From positions 1 to 64,000 of the forward strand of contig NZ_RQYZ01000001.1 of the NCBI RefSeq assembly GCF_003932855.1: DNA of 64,000 nt, given 5' to 3'. This document shows, in pieces, positions 37,947-47,202 of this stretch. Under the pieces are notes generated by a model. That model was given only the letters and a program-made list of their open reading frames with translations. It searched no databases and was not told the origin of the DNA. This DNA is from Tessaracoccus sp. OH4464_COT-324. Lineage in GTDB: Bacteria; Actinomycetota; Actinomycetes; Propionibacteriales; Propionibacteriaceae. The position numbers and the translations under genes were made by a program. Position 1 is the stretch's first letter. Each line of letters begins with the position of its first letter.

Positions 37947-38851
37947 CAGTGCTCTCCTTGACTAGTCAGAAGGTGCGCTACGGTGGCCTCAAAGACTGCA
38001 TCGGGGTCCATGCGCTGCAACTCCTCGGTGAGGAGATCAGTCAAGGGCCGCCGACGCAGCGCCACCTTTCGGGGCGGCTGTCCGGGCACGGTGTACTCCG
38101 CGATCGTATCGCCTGGGCGGTGAATGCGGATCACCCCGGCCTCGGTTTCCACCTCGACCTGGATCACCCCGACGCCCTCACCATCAACCCGTTCGACCGG
38201 CACCCCGAGCTTCATGCTGAGCCATGTGGCCAGCAGCGTGGCGGGGGCGTTGTCCGCGACCGAGGTCACCCGGGCGCCGAGCACGGGCGATGCCACCTGG
38301 TCCACCGCGGACACGAGGAGCGCGCGCCACCGGGTGAGGCGCGTCCACGTCAGATCGGTGTCACCAGGTGTGTGATGCCGCGCCCGGGTGAGCAGCGCGC
38401 GCTGCGGCTCGCTGCAGGTACTGGCGTCGGTGATGCGGCGCGTGGCGAGTGTTCCGACCGGATCGCTGGAGATGTCAGTCGGCCCCTCGTGCGGCCACCA
38501 GACCACGGTGGGTGAATCGGGCAGCAGGAGAGGAAGCAGTATCGCTCGCGAATGGTTCGTGAGATCCCCACTGACGGTCAGGGTGAGGAGGTCGCCCGGC
38601 AGCCCATCACCCACCTCGATCGTTGCGTCCAACCGGGCAGAGCCCCTAGGGTCGCCGTTCGTTACCACGATCACGCGAGAGGGGTGCGCGTACGCGGATG
38701 CCTTCGCTGCCTGCACCGCCTGCTCGAAATGGGCCGAATCGGAGGCGATGATGAGCGTCAGGACCAGGCCGGAGGCCCCTGCCCCCCGATGCGCCTTGGT
38801 CAGGGCCGAGCTGATCTCCTGGGCTGATGTGTCTGTCAGTTCGATGAGCAT
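37946..38851 (-). CDS. opcA: Glucose-6-phosphate dehydrogenase assembly protein OpcA
   Basis: A 301-aa OpcA-family protein needed for G6PD activity or assembly in actinobacteria and cyanobacteria. The segments SRVIVVTNGDPR, LPLLLPDSPTVVWWPHEGP and WTRLTRWRALL match the family. It lies 9 bases after zwf and overlaps pgl, the classic actinobacterial order. Confidence 0.94.
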   Translation of the reverse strand: MLIELTDTSAQEISSALTKAHRGAGASGLVLTLIIASDSAHFEQAVQAAKASAYAHPSRVIVVTNGDPRGSARLDATIEVGDGLPGDLLTLTVSGDLTNHSRAILLPLLLPDSPTVVWWPHEGPTDISSDPVGTLATRRITDASTCSEPQRALLTRARHHTPGDTDLTWTRLTRWRALLVSAVDQVASPVLGARVTSVADNAPATLLATWLSMKLGVPVERVDGEGVGVIQVEVETEAGVIRIHRPGDTIAEYTVPGQPPRKVALRRRPLTDLLTEELQRMDPDAVFEATVAHLLTSQGEH

Positions 38852-38860
38852 GGTGGTTCC

Positions 38861-40402
38861 TTACGGTCGGCGCCAGGCGAAGCCGTCGCGGGCGATCATG
38901 TCGTGAGCGGATTGCGGGCCCCAGGAGCCGGGCTCATACTGCTCCGGCTGCTCGGCTAGGCTCTCCCAGTATTCGAGCACCGGGTCCAGGAGACGCCAGC
39001 TGAGTTCGACCTCCTCTTGCAGCGGGAACAGCGGAGGCTCGCCGAGCAACACATCCAGGATCAGTCGCTCGTAGGCTTCGGGGGAGGACTCGGTGAACGA
39101 GCCGCCGTAGCCGAAGTCCATCGACACGTCGCGAATCTCCATCTGGGTGCCGGGGACTTTGGCGCCAAAGCGCAAGGTGACTCCCTCGTCGGGCTGGATG
39201 CGCATCACCAGCGCGTTGGTGCCCAACGACGCGGTGTCGGTCTGGGCGAAGGGTAGGTGTGGTGGGCGTTTGAAGTTGAGGGCAACCTCCGTGACGCGCC
39301 GTGGCATGCGTTTTCCGGTGCGCAGGTAGAACGGCACACCGGCCCAGCGCCGATTGTCGATGTCCACCCGAATGGCGGCGAAGGTTTCGGTGCGGGACAA
39401 GGGATCCACGCCCTGCTCCTCCAGGTAGCCCGGGGCCTGCTTACCGCCCTGCCAACCGTTGGCATACTGGCCCCGCGCGGTGTGGGCGGCAAAGTCTCGG
39501 GGCACGCTGGCTGCGGCGAGCACCTTCTTCTTCTCCTCGCGCAGTTGTGCGGCCTCGAAGTTGGTGGGGTCCTCCATCGCTGCTAGCGCGAGCAGTTGGA
39601 GCAGATGGTTCTGCATCACGTCCCGCGCGATGCCGATGCCATCGAAGTACCCTGCACGGCTGCCGATGCCGATGTCCTCGGCCATGGTGATCTCGACGTG
39701 GCTCACGTAGTGGTTGTTCCACACCGGGTGGAACAGCTGGTTGGCGAAGCGCAATGCGAGGATGTTCTGCACGGTTTCCTTGCCCAGGTAGTGATCGATA
39801 CGGAACACTTCCTGCGGCTTGAAGAGGGCGGAAACCACCTGGTCCAGCTGGCGTGCCGAGGCGAGGTTGTGCCCGAACGGTTTCTCGATCACCACCCGGT
39901 GCCAGCTGCCGGGGCGTTGCTCGGTCAGTCCGTGGGTGCGCAACTGCCGCATGACGGTTTCGAATCCAGACGGCGGGATCGAGAGATAGAAGGCGTGGTT
40001 CCCGCCGGTGCCGCGCTCGTTGTCCAACTCGCTCAGGGTCTCCTTCAACCGTTCGAAGGCGGCATCGTCGTCGAACGTGCCGCTGACGAAACGGATCCCC
40101 TCCAACAACTGCTCCCACACATCCTCGCGAAACTCGGTGCGGGCGTTCTGCTTGACGGCGTCATGCACCTGCTGGGCGAAATCCTGATCCTGCCATTCCC
40201 GGCGCGCGAACCCGACGAGGCCGAAACCCGGAGGCAACAGGCCGCGGTTGGCGAGGTCGTAGACGGCGGGCATCAGCTTCTTCCTGGAGAGGTCGCCCGT
40301 CACACCGAAGAGCACCAGCACGCACGACTGCGGCACGCGGGGCAGGCGTCGATCTGCAGGATCCCACAAGGGATTCGTGAACTCGCTCGGATCAATCAGC
40401 AT
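38861..40402 (-). CDS. zwf: Glucose-6-phosphate 1-dehydrogenase
   Basis: A 513-aa dehydrogenase forming 6-phosphogluconolactone and NADPH. The nucleotide-binding FGVTGDLSRKKLMP, active-site RIDHYLGKETVQN and EITMAEDIGIGSRAGYFD are present. The frame extends to 40450, but ATG 40402 has TAGGCT 7 bases upstream and gives MLIDPSEFTNPL, so it is preferred. In Mycobacterium tal and tkt sit between zwf and ctaB; here ctaB follows directly and divergently. Confidence 0.96.
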   Translation of the reverse strand: MLIDPSEFTNPLWDPADRRLPRVPQSCVLVLFGVTGDLSRKKLMPAVYDLANRGLLPPGFGLVGFARREWQDQDFAQQVHDAVKQNARTEFREDVWEQLLEGIRFVSGTFDDDAAFERLKETLSELDNERGTGGNHAFYLSIPPSGFETVMRQLRTHGLTEQRPGSWHRVVIEKPFGHNLASARQLDQVVSALFKPQEVFRIDHYLGKETVQNILALRFANQLFHPVWNNHYVSHVEITMAEDIGIGSRAGYFDGIGIARDVMQNHLLQLLALAAMEDPTNFEAAQLREEKKKVLAAASVPRDFAAHTARGQYANGWQGGKQAPGYLEEQGVDPLSRTETFAAIRVDIDNRRWAGVPFYLRTGKRMPRRVTEVALNFKRPPHLPFAQTDTASLGTNALVMRIQPDEGVTLRFGAKVPGTQMEIRDVSMDFGYGGSFTESSPEAYERLILDVLLGEPPLFPLQEEVELSWRLLDPVLEYWESLAEQPEQYEPGSWGPQSAHDMIARDGFAWRRP

Positions 40403-40409
40403 GCGTCTC

Positions 40410-40415
40410 AGCCTA
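40410..40415 (-). promoter_or_regulatory. -10 box of zwf (leaderless)
   Basis: TAGGCT on the minus strand lies 7 bases from ATG 40402. Confidence 0.55.
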
Positions 40416-40453
40416 ACCGGAAAACCGGACGGGACTGGGCTGGATTTCACAGG

Positions 40454-40459
40454 TAGACT
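40454..40459 (+). promoter_or_regulatory. Possible -10 box of ctaB
   Basis: TAGACT lies 32 bases before GTG 40492; the predicted leader carries AGGAGG at 40475-40480, 11 bases from the start. Confidence 0.45.
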
Positions 40460-40491
40460 TACTGAGGTTTATCTAGGAGGCAAGAGTCCGG

Positions 40492-41397
40492 GTGACTACA
40501 GAAGAAGCAGCCGACGCTAAGGACGTGATCAAGGCTTACGTTGCGCTGACTAAACCAAGGATCATCGAGCTGCTGCTGGTGACCACTCTACCGGCGATGT
40601 TCCTCGCGGCCGGTGGGCTGCCTCCCTTAGTCCCCACCCTGGCGACGCTGTTCGGCGGCTGGTTGGCCGCGGCCAGTGCCAACGTGTTCAACTGCGTTTG
40701 GGACAAGGACATCGACGAGGTGATGCGCCGCACCCGACGGAGACCGATGCCGCGCCACCAGGTGAGCGCCCGCGACGCCACGATCTTCGGTCTGCTGCTG
40801 GCGCTCGCTTCAGCGCTTCTGCTCGGCTTCGGTGCCAACTGGCTGTCGGCCGGGCTGGCGCTGGCGGCCAACGCCTTCTACGTGTTCGTGTACACCATGT
40901 GGTTGAAGCGCCGTACCTGGCAGAACATCATCTGGGGTGGAATCGCAGGCTGTTTCCCTCCGTTGATTGGTTGGACGGCGGTGACGAACAGCGTCGGCTG
41001 GCCTCCTGTGGTGATGTTCCTCATCGTGTTCTTCTGGACCCCACCACACACCTGGGCGCTGTCCTTCCGCTACAAGGAGGACTATGCACAGGCGGGGGTG
41101 CCCATGTTGCCCGTCGTGCGTTCCGCCCGTCAGGTGGCGATGCAGATTCTCGCCTACTCGGCGGCGACAGTGGTGGTCTCGCTTCTGCTGTGGCCGGCCG
41201 CTCCGACCGGATACCTGTATCCCGCGGTGGCGCTGGGAGCCGGAATCGTGCTCATCGTTGAGGCCGCGCGGCTGCTGGGCCGAGCGAGAGCTGGGCTGGT
41301 GGACGCGCAATTGAAGGCCATGCGCCTTTTCCACTGGTCAAATACCTACCTGGCGATCGTGTTTTTGGCGATTGCCCTCGACCCGCTGCTGTTCTGA
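40492..41397 (+). CDS. ctaB: Protoheme IX farnesyltransferase
   Basis: A 301-aa UbiA-family membrane prenyltransferase converting heme B to heme O for cytochrome oxidase. The first aspartate motif is NCVWDKDIDEVMRRTRRRP, and YKEDYAQAGVPMLPVV and about eight hydrophobic helices follow. GTG start. Its partner ctaA lies at 44.8-45.6 kb on the other strand. Confidence 0.96.
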   Translation: MTTEEAADAKDVIKAYVALTKPRIIELLLVTTLPAMFLAAGGLPPLVPTLATLFGGWLAAASANVFNCVWDKDIDEVMRRTRRRPMPRHQVSARDATIFGLLLALASALLLGFGANWLSAGLALAANAFYVFVYTMWLKRRTWQNIIWGGIAGCFPPLIGWTAVTNSVGWPPVVMFLIVFFWTPPHTWALSFRYKEDYAQAGVPMLPVVRSARQVAMQILAYSAATVVVSLLLWPAAPTGYLYPAVALGAGIVLIVEAARLLGRARAGLVDAQLKAMRLFHWSNTYLAIVFLAIALDPLLF

Positions 41398-41412
41398 GGA
41401 GGAGAGCGAGCG

Positions 41413-42738
41413 ATGGAGCCCTTCCTGAGGGAACCGGAATACCTGTCACACCTGCAGGACGGAACTGTCAAGCAACTGAATCCCTTCACCGGAACCGAGG
41501 TGTGGACGATTCCCGGCCGGGGAAACCGTCCCCTCGGGGTGACGAGCCGCACGCCCCATCGGCTGGAGCCCGGTGAGGAACGCAGCAGGTGTGCGTTCTG
41601 TTCGGATCGTTACTTGGAGACTCCGCCCGAGAAAACGCGGGTGATCCGAGGCGCCGGCGGATGGGAGACGGTGGAGAACGTCCCCGCGAACGAGTTGCAC
41701 GCGACGCTGGCGGAGTTTCGCCGGGTCCCCAACCTGTTCGAGATCCTCAGCTACGACTACTGGAAACTCAACTACGGCTACCAACTGCCCGAGCAGGTGG
41801 CCAGGGCAAAGGAAGCCTATCTGGCGGAGCCCGACGGGCTCGCGCACGTGCTCAGCGTCGTGGCCGCCAAACTGCGGGCCGGGGGCAAGAGCGACGACCA
41901 GATCGCGCGGCTGAGTGTCGAGGAACGACTCGCGCTGGCCTCTGGCTTCTTCGGCGGGGGCCACGACGTGGTGATCGCCCGCCGGCACTTCGTCGAGGGG
42001 GCGACGAACGACTCGCAGCTGGCCTCGTCGGGGACCCTGTCCAGGGAGGAACACGAGCAGTTCATCCGGCTCACCATCGAGGCGGTTCGGCAGCAGTACC
42101 AGTTCAACCGCTACGCGCGTTACGTCACGGTGTTCCAGAACTGGCTGGCGCCTGCGGGCGCGTCGTTCGATCATCTGCACAAGCAGCTGGTGGCCATCGA
42201 CGAGCGTGGCTCCCAGCAGGAATTGACACTGGCCAAGCTCCGACGCAACAACAACATCTTCAACGAGGCCGGCGCGAATTACGCGGCGCGCAAAAACCTG
42301 TACATCGCCGAGAGCGAGCACGCCATAGCCTTCGCGGGCTTTGGCCACCGCTATCCGACGATCGAGATCTTCTCCCGTTCGGCCCAACCTGATCCCTGGC
42401 GGATGTCTGATGAGGAGATCGCGGGCATGTCCGACATGATTCACGCGATCCATGCCGCTACCGGGCCGGAGATCCCGTGTAACGAGGAATGGCACTACCG
42501 TCCGATCGACGTCCGGGAGCCGATGCCCTGGCGGGTGATGCTGAAGTGGCGGGTGTCGACTGTCGCGGGCTTCGAGGGCGCAAGCAAGATTTATCTGAAC
42601 ACTATTGCGCCGGAGACGCTGCGGGACCGGGTGACGGCGCAACTCTTCGCCCTGCGCACGATCGGGCATATATCCGGGCAGATTCGAGTCGGGATGGAGT
42701 GCGAGGCCAAGGTTAACCCGCTGCGTTACGTGCGCTGA
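41413..42738 (+). CDS. DUF4921-type GalT/HIT-superfamily protein
   Basis: A 441-aa soluble protein resembling galactose-1-phosphate uridylyltransferases of the HIT superfamily. The CAFC cysteines near residue 58 may bind zinc, and SFDHLHKQLVAID (about 254-266) carries the His-x-His active-site pattern. It resembles the DUF4921 family as recalled rather than classical GalT, and no Leloir genes lie nearby, so the substrate is unknown. It starts 15 bases after ctaB and is probably co-transcribed. Confidence 0.7.
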   Translation: MEPFLREPEYLSHLQDGTVKQLNPFTGTEVWTIPGRGNRPLGVTSRTPHRLEPGEERSRCAFCSDRYLETPPEKTRVIRGAGGWETVENVPANELHATLAEFRRVPNLFEILSYDYWKLNYGYQLPEQVARAKEAYLAEPDGLAHVLSVVAAKLRAGGKSDDQIARLSVEERLALASGFFGGGHDVVIARRHFVEGATNDSQLASSGTLSREEHEQFIRLTIEAVRQQYQFNRYARYVTVFQNWLAPAGASFDHLHKQLVAIDERGSQQELTLAKLRRNNNIFNEAGANYAARKNLYIAESEHAIAFAGFGHRYPTIEIFSRSAQPDPWRMSDEEIAGMSDMIHAIHAATGPEIPCNEEWHYRPIDVREPMPWRVMLKWRVSTVAGFEGASKIYLNTIAPETLRDRVTAQLFALRTIGHISGQIRVGMECEAKVNPLRYVR

Positions 42739-42743
42739 GCCCC

Positions 42744-42763
42744 CGGGGCTCCGCCGGGCCCCG
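42744..42763. terminator. Hairpin between convergent DUF4921 and M3 peptidase genes
   Basis: CGGGGC (42744-42749) pairs with GCCCCG (42758-42763) around an 8-base loop in the 44-base gap between the two genes. Confidence 0.5.
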
Positions 42764-42782
42764 AGAGTTCAGCTTCGGTGAG

Positions 42783-44714
42783 TCAGGCGATCCCGATCCG
42801 TTCGAGGAGCGCCGCTGGCGTGGCGTCCCGGCCGCGGAACCGGCGGTAGGTTGTCATCGGGTCGATGCCGCCGGCCGGGGCGAGGAGCGTCGCCCGGAAG
42901 TGGTCGCCGTTGGCTCGCGTTCCGCCACCGTTCTCCTCGAACCAGGCGACCGCGTCCGCATCCAGGACCTCCGCCCACGAGTAGCCGTAGTAGCTGGCGG
43001 CATAAGCGCCTCCCCAGATGTGGGCGAAGTACTGTGAGCGGTAGCGGGGCGGCACGAGCTCGTCGGCCAAGCCGTGGCGGCTGAGCGCAGCCTGCTCGAA
43101 GGAGAGCACGTCGTCGGGGGAGGAGGGCAGCTGATCGAGAGGAGTGGAATGCCAGACGTAGTCCAGCACGGCCGCGATGAGGGCCTCTGCATTGGCGTAG
43201 CCGATGCCGAAGGAACTTGCGGCTTTGAGCCTGTCCAGCCACTCGGCGGGCAGTACCCGGCCGGGCTGCCAGGCCCAGTGCTCGTTCACCTGGCTAGGGA
43301 ACTCGACGAAATCCTGCGGGACGTTCGTGCCGGAACGGGAAGCGTACTTGGCCTTGCCGAACAGGCCGTGCAGGGCATGCCCGAACTCGTGGAACATCGT
43401 GATGACCTCGTCCCAGGTCACGGTGGGTACCGACTCGCGGTAGTTGCAGTTGTTGGTCACGACAGGCAGTTCACCCGACAGGCGGGACACCTCGTTGATT
43501 GAGGTCATCCAGGCGCCGCCGTTCTTGGTCGGTCGCGCCCACAGGTCCATCAAGAAGTAGCCGACGGGCGAGCCGTCGGCGTCGCTGATCTCGTAGACCT
43601 GCGCGCCGCTCACATGGCCTTCCAGGTCGGGGCGGAGAGTGAACTGGATGCCGTAGAGCTCAGTAGCCGCTTCATAGCAGGCGGATACTACCCGGTCCAC
43701 CGTCAGGTATTCGCCCAGCTCGTTCTCGTCGAAGGCAAAACGCTCCTTGCGCAGCTTCGCCTCGACGTAGCCCCAGTCCGCGGCGGTGAAGGGACGGCCG
43801 GGCGCCAACTTCTGATAGTGCTGGGCCAGCTCTTCTCCTTCGGCTCGGGCCTTGGCCAGGGTGGCCTGGGCCAGGGGGATGAGGATTTCCTCGATCCTCT
43901 CCGTGGTTTTTGCCGTCCCGCGGGCGGCCACGAGCGCCGCGTGCGAGGAGAAGCCCAGCAAAGATGCGCGTTCGGCGCGCAGACGCGCGCATTCTACGAT
44001 TACCGGGCGGGTGTCCGGTTCGTTGAGCGCTCTGCCTAGCGAAGCGGTGAGGAGCCGCCGGCGGAGTTCGGGGTTCTCGGCCTTGGCGGCCAGCGGCTGC
44101 TGCGTGCTGTTCACCAACGCGATGTGCCAACCGTCCGCCTGGACAGCCTCGATGTCCTCCGTGTTCAGTCCGGCCAGCTCGTCTGCAGAGACCGGCACCG
44201 CTGCGGCGTTTCGGGCCTCTCGGTTGAGGCGCTCGAAGGTACTGCTGAGTTGGGCGAGCCGCTCGTTGATCTCTCGGAGCCTCTCCTGATCGGCCGGGTT
44301 CAGGGAAACACCGGCGCGGTCAAACTCCGCGATCAACTCCTGGAGATGATATCGGTCCTCATCATCTGCCGGGATCTCCTCAGCGGCGATGCGTTCGGCC
44401 AGCGTCTGGAGCCGCCTGTAGAGGGCCAGGTCGAGCATGATTGCGTCCTCGTGCGCGGCGAGCTTCGGCGCGAGCTCTTCGGCAAGGTCCTCGAGTTCAG
44501 GTGTGGCGTCGGAGTAGAGCACCGAGTAGAAGACGTTCAACCAGTTGGTCACTGGCCGCGCGGCGGCCTCCCAGGCCCCCAACACGTTCTCGGGCGTGGG
44601 CGGGTTGGCATCCGAGCCCAGGCGGGCCAGTCCGGCCAACTGCTCGGCCAGCGCAGCCTGGATTTCCGTGCGGTAGCGTTTCGCCGTGTACTCAGAGAAG
44701 GCAGGCAGAACCAT
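42783..44714 (-). CDS. M3 family zinc metallopeptidase (Dcp/OpdA-like)
   Basis: A 643-aa cytoplasmic oligopeptidase. The zinc motif H442-E-F-G-H446 (MFHEFGHALHGLF) is followed by the third-ligand region FVEFPSQVNEHW, and the C-terminal YRSQYFAHIWGGAYAASYYGYSWAEVLDADA segment is split between two motifs typical of peptidyl-dipeptidase Dcp and oligopeptidase A. No signal peptide. ATG 44714 follows AAAGGAAG. It degrades short peptides in general; specificity is unknown. Confidence 0.93.
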   Translation of the reverse strand: MVLPAFSEYTAKRYRTEIQAALAEQLAGLARLGSDANPPTPENVLGAWEAAARPVTNWLNVFYSVLYSDATPELEDLAEELAPKLAAHEDAIMLDLALYRRLQTLAERIAAEEIPADDEDRYHLQELIAEFDRAGVSLNPADQERLREINERLAQLSSTFERLNREARNAAAVPVSADELAGLNTEDIEAVQADGWHIALVNSTQQPLAAKAENPELRRRLLTASLGRALNEPDTRPVIVECARLRAERASLLGFSSHAALVAARGTAKTTERIEEILIPLAQATLAKARAEGEELAQHYQKLAPGRPFTAADWGYVEAKLRKERFAFDENELGEYLTVDRVVSACYEAATELYGIQFTLRPDLEGHVSGAQVYEISDADGSPVGYFLMDLWARPTKNGGAWMTSINEVSRLSGELPVVTNNCNYRESVPTVTWDEVITMFHEFGHALHGLFGKAKYASRSGTNVPQDFVEFPSQVNEHWAWQPGRVLPAEWLDRLKAASSFGIGYANAEALIAAVLDYVWHSTPLDQLPSSPDDVLSFEQAALSRHGLADELVPPRYRSQYFAHIWGGAYAASYYGYSWAEVLDADAVAWFEENGGGTRANGDHFRATLLAPAGGIDPMTTYRRFRGRDATPAALLERIGIA

Positions 44715-44758
44715 CAGCTTCCTTTCGCAGCTTCGTCAAGGTGTTGTGGTGTAGGGCT

Positions 44759-45625
44759 TCAGATGCTGGTGCGGCGCACGGAGCACAGGAGCCATGCGGC
44801 CACCGCGGTCAGCACGGTGAGCCCCACCATGTGAAGCCAAACGACACTCGCAGGAATCCCGAGAGCGTACTGAATGTAGCCGATTGCTCCCTGGGCCACC
44901 ACGACCCCGAGGAAGATCAGAGCCACCCTGGCTGCCGACCTGCTGGCCTTACGCAGCAGGACGAAGGTCAGCACGGCGAGGGCCGCAACCACCCAGGCGC
45001 TGAGCGCGTGCACACGGGCGATACTCACGATGTTCAGGCCGTTGCGCACGCTCTCCGCGTCGCCGGAATGTGGGCCGGCTCCGGTGGTCAGGGTGCCGGT
45101 GCTGATGGCGACGAGCGAAGCCAGGAAGGTGGCCAGAACGACAAAGTAGGGCAGGGGGGCCACCGGATCGGGGGACTGGTTCTCGCCGATAAACACCGCC
45201 CAGGTGCACAGCACCACGAGCGCGATGGACAACACCAGGTGGGCGGCGACGATCGCTGGGTGCAACTTCACCCAGACCGTAATACCGCCCAGGACAGCCT
45301 GGGCTGCGATGCCGAGCAGCACGGAAAAGGTGATCCACCAGAGCCTGGAGTTCCGGCCGCGTACCTTCGCCACCGAGACCAGCGCGCCTATCGCCGCGAT
45401 CAATAGGAGCCCGGTGAGCGTGCGGTTGCCGAACTCGATGGCGGCATGGATGCCCAATTCACCGTGCGGGACCAGCTGTCCTTCCTCGCAGGTGGGCCAC
45501 TCGGAGCAGCCCAGGCCGGAACCCGTGATTCTGACGACACCGCCGGTGACGATGATGAGCATGTTGCAGATCAGCGACGCCCAAAGCCACACGCGCATGG
45601 CCTTAGCCGTTCCTAGGAAGTCCAC
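44759..45625 (-). CDS. ctaA: Heme A synthase (CtaA/Cox15 type)
   Basis: A 288-aa membrane oxidase converting heme O to heme A. About eight hydrophobic helices; the extracytoplasmic loop VRITGSGLGCSEWPTCEEG carries the paired Cys region, and HAAIEFGNR supplies a heme-ligand His. The frame extends to 45820 inside the permease gene. GTG 45625 has AGAAAGG 7 bases upstream and overlaps the permease stop; ATG 45598 is the alternative. Its substrate comes from CtaB, encoded 3.4 kb away. Confidence 0.9.
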   Translation of the reverse strand: MDFLGTAKAMRVWLWASLICNMLIIVTGGVVRITGSGLGCSEWPTCEEGQLVPHGELGIHAAIEFGNRTLTGLLLIAAIGALVSVAKVRGRNSRLWWITFSVLLGIAAQAVLGGITVWVKLHPAIVAAHLVLSIALVVLCTWAVFIGENQSPDPVAPLPYFVVLATFLASLVAISTGTLTTGAGPHSGDAESVRNGLNIVSIARVHALSAWVVAALAVLTFVLLRKASRSAARVALIFLGVVVAQGAIGYIQYALGIPASVVWLHMVGLTVLTAVAAWLLCSVRRTSI

Positions 45626-46365
45626 TTGAATACCTTTCTCGCCAAGGCTGCTGCAGCCAAAGCCCACAGTGAGACCACGACCAGAGGCAGCCAAACCACC
45701 GCTCCGCTGCTCACAGCGCGCAGCGCCTCTCCTACCGCCGCCGTCGGGAGGAACTGGACGAACCACGCCCAGTCCGGTAACGCGGCGACGGGGATCACGA
45801 TACCGAGAGCCAAACCGCACAGGAACAGCAGGTTGGCCACCGCCAGCGTGGTCTCCGGCCGTAGGGAGCCAGCTATCGCCAATCCGAGCGCTATGAACGA
45901 TGCGAGCCCGATGGCCCCGGAGGCCACGGCAAGGAGTGTGGGCAGCGGCTGAATGTCGGGACGCCAGCCGAGCACGACCGCCAATCCGGTCAACACCAGC
46001 AACTGGGCCACCGTGATGAGCAGGATCGACAGGCTCTTGCCGAGCAGGACACCCTCACGGCCGAGGGGAGTGGCGGCCAGGCGCTCCAGCACGTTGTAGC
46101 GACGCTCGAAGCCGGTGGAGATTGCGAGCGTGGTCAGGCCCGAGGACCAGAGCACCATGGCCAGCACCGACGGCGCTAACTCGGAGAAGGGCATAGCGAA
46201 GCGCTCGCCGAGGAACCGGCCGCCAAGCAACACAGACAGGGGGATCACGACGGACAGAAGCAACTGCTCCCCGTTGGAGAGGATGAGACCCGCCTCCATG
46301 CGGGCGTGGGCCCAGATCTGCGCCAGACGGGGCGCGGGCCGGGGGTTCGGCGTGAAATCGATCAT
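45613..46365 (-). CDS. ABC-2 type transporter permease
   Basis: A 250-aa DrrB-like permease with about six hydrophobic helices and the cytoplasmic start MIDFTPNPRPAPRLAQIWAH. The equivalent gene beside ctaA in Mycobacterium is Rv1457c. The pair with the ATPase exports an unknown substrate; a link to cytochrome oxidase biogenesis is suggested only by conserved position. It overlaps both neighbours, giving an ATPase-permease-ctaA operon. Confidence 0.88.
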   Translation of the reverse strand: MIDFTPNPRPAPRLAQIWAHARMEAGLILSNGEQLLLSVVIPLSVLLGGRFLGERFAMPFSELAPSVLAMVLWSSGLTTLAISTGFERRYNVLERLAATPLGREGVLLGKSLSILLITVAQLLVLTGLAVVLGWRPDIQPLPTLLAVASGAIGLASFIALGLAIAGSLRPETTLAVANLLFLCGLALGIVIPVAALPDWAWFVQFLPTAAVGEALRAVSSGAVVWLPLVVVSLWALAAAALARKVFKWTS

Positions 46366-47066
46366 TCCTCCGCCTCCGTGCAGGCAAGAAAAGCGTCCTC
46401 GATCGAGCCGTAGCTCTCCGCCAGTTCGGAGGCGGTTCCTTCATCCCGGATCCTGCCCCGATGCAGGACATGGACGTTGTCGGAGAGCTCCTCTGCCTCC
46501 GCCATGTTGTGCGTGGTCAACAGAATGCTGACCCCGGAGGCGACGATCTGTCGGATCAGCTGCCAGGTGTGCTTGCGGGCCCGAGGGTCCAGGCCTGCTG
46601 TGGGCTCGTCGAGGAACAGAAGCCTGGGCCTGCCAATCAGGGCTCCCGCCAGGTTAACGGCCTGCTGCTGTCCGCCGGAGAGTCGCCGATAGGGGGTGGC
46701 GCGACAGTCGTCGATCCCGAGTAGGGCGAGTAACTCGTCGACCGGTTGTGGATCGCTGTACAACCGGGCGAGGTAGCCGAGCAGTTTTCGTGGGGTCGCG
46801 GTTGCCCACGCTCCTGTAGCTTGTGGCATCAGCCCGACGACGGCGCGCGCCTCATCGCTTCCCGGCGCGTGGCCGAAGACGGCAAGCGACCCCGAGTCGG
46901 GCCGCAGCAATGCGGTGCAGCAGCGAATGAACGTGGTCTTGCCAGCACCGTTGGGACCGAGCAGCGACGTGACCTGGCCCGTCTTCACCGTCAGGCTGAG
47001 CCCGTCCAGTGCGGCCTTGTCCCCGAAGCGCAGCCTGAGATCCCGCGCAACTAGAGCTTCAGACAT
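46362..47066 (-). CDS. ABC transporter ATP-binding protein
   Basis: A 234-aa DrrA-type ATPase: Walker A GPNGAGKT (37-44), signature RLSGGQQQAVNLAGAL, Walker B LLFLDEPTAGLD, and the switch His in LTTHNMAEAE. The frame extends to 47105, but ATG 47066 has TAGGCT 7 bases upstream. It overlaps the permease by ATGA. An inverted repeat surrounds the -10 box. Confidence 0.92.
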   Translation of the reverse strand: MSEALVARDLRLRFGDKAALDGLSLTVKTGQVTSLLGPNGAGKTTFIRCCTALLRPDSGSLAVFGHAPGSDEARAVVGLMPQATGAWATATPRKLLGYLARLYSDPQPVDELLALLGIDDCRATPYRRLSGGQQQAVNLAGALIGRPRLLFLDEPTAGLDPRARKHTWQLIRQIVASGVSILLTTHNMAEAEELSDNVHVLHRGRIRDEGTASELAESYGSIEDAFLACTEAEE

Positions 47067-47089
47067 GCAAGCTAGCCTAGCCAGCTTGC
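47067..47089. promoter_or_regulatory. Palindrome enclosing the ABC operon -10 box
   Basis: GCAAGCT-N9-AGCTTGC (47067-47073, 47083-47089) is a perfect inverted repeat. The 9-base centre holds TAGGCT (minus strand, 47074-47079), the -10 box 7 bases from ATG 47066. A protein bound here would directly block the promoter, so it is a good operator candidate. Confidence 0.55.
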
Positions 47090-47202
47090 AGGCAGGAATG
47101 CGCACTCTGGTTGTTTAGTTTCCCTTCGGGGGGCTGACGCCTCGGTGAGCCGATCCTAGGATGACTGCCTGAACGAGTCTGCTCCAACGAAGGGACACTC
47201 AA

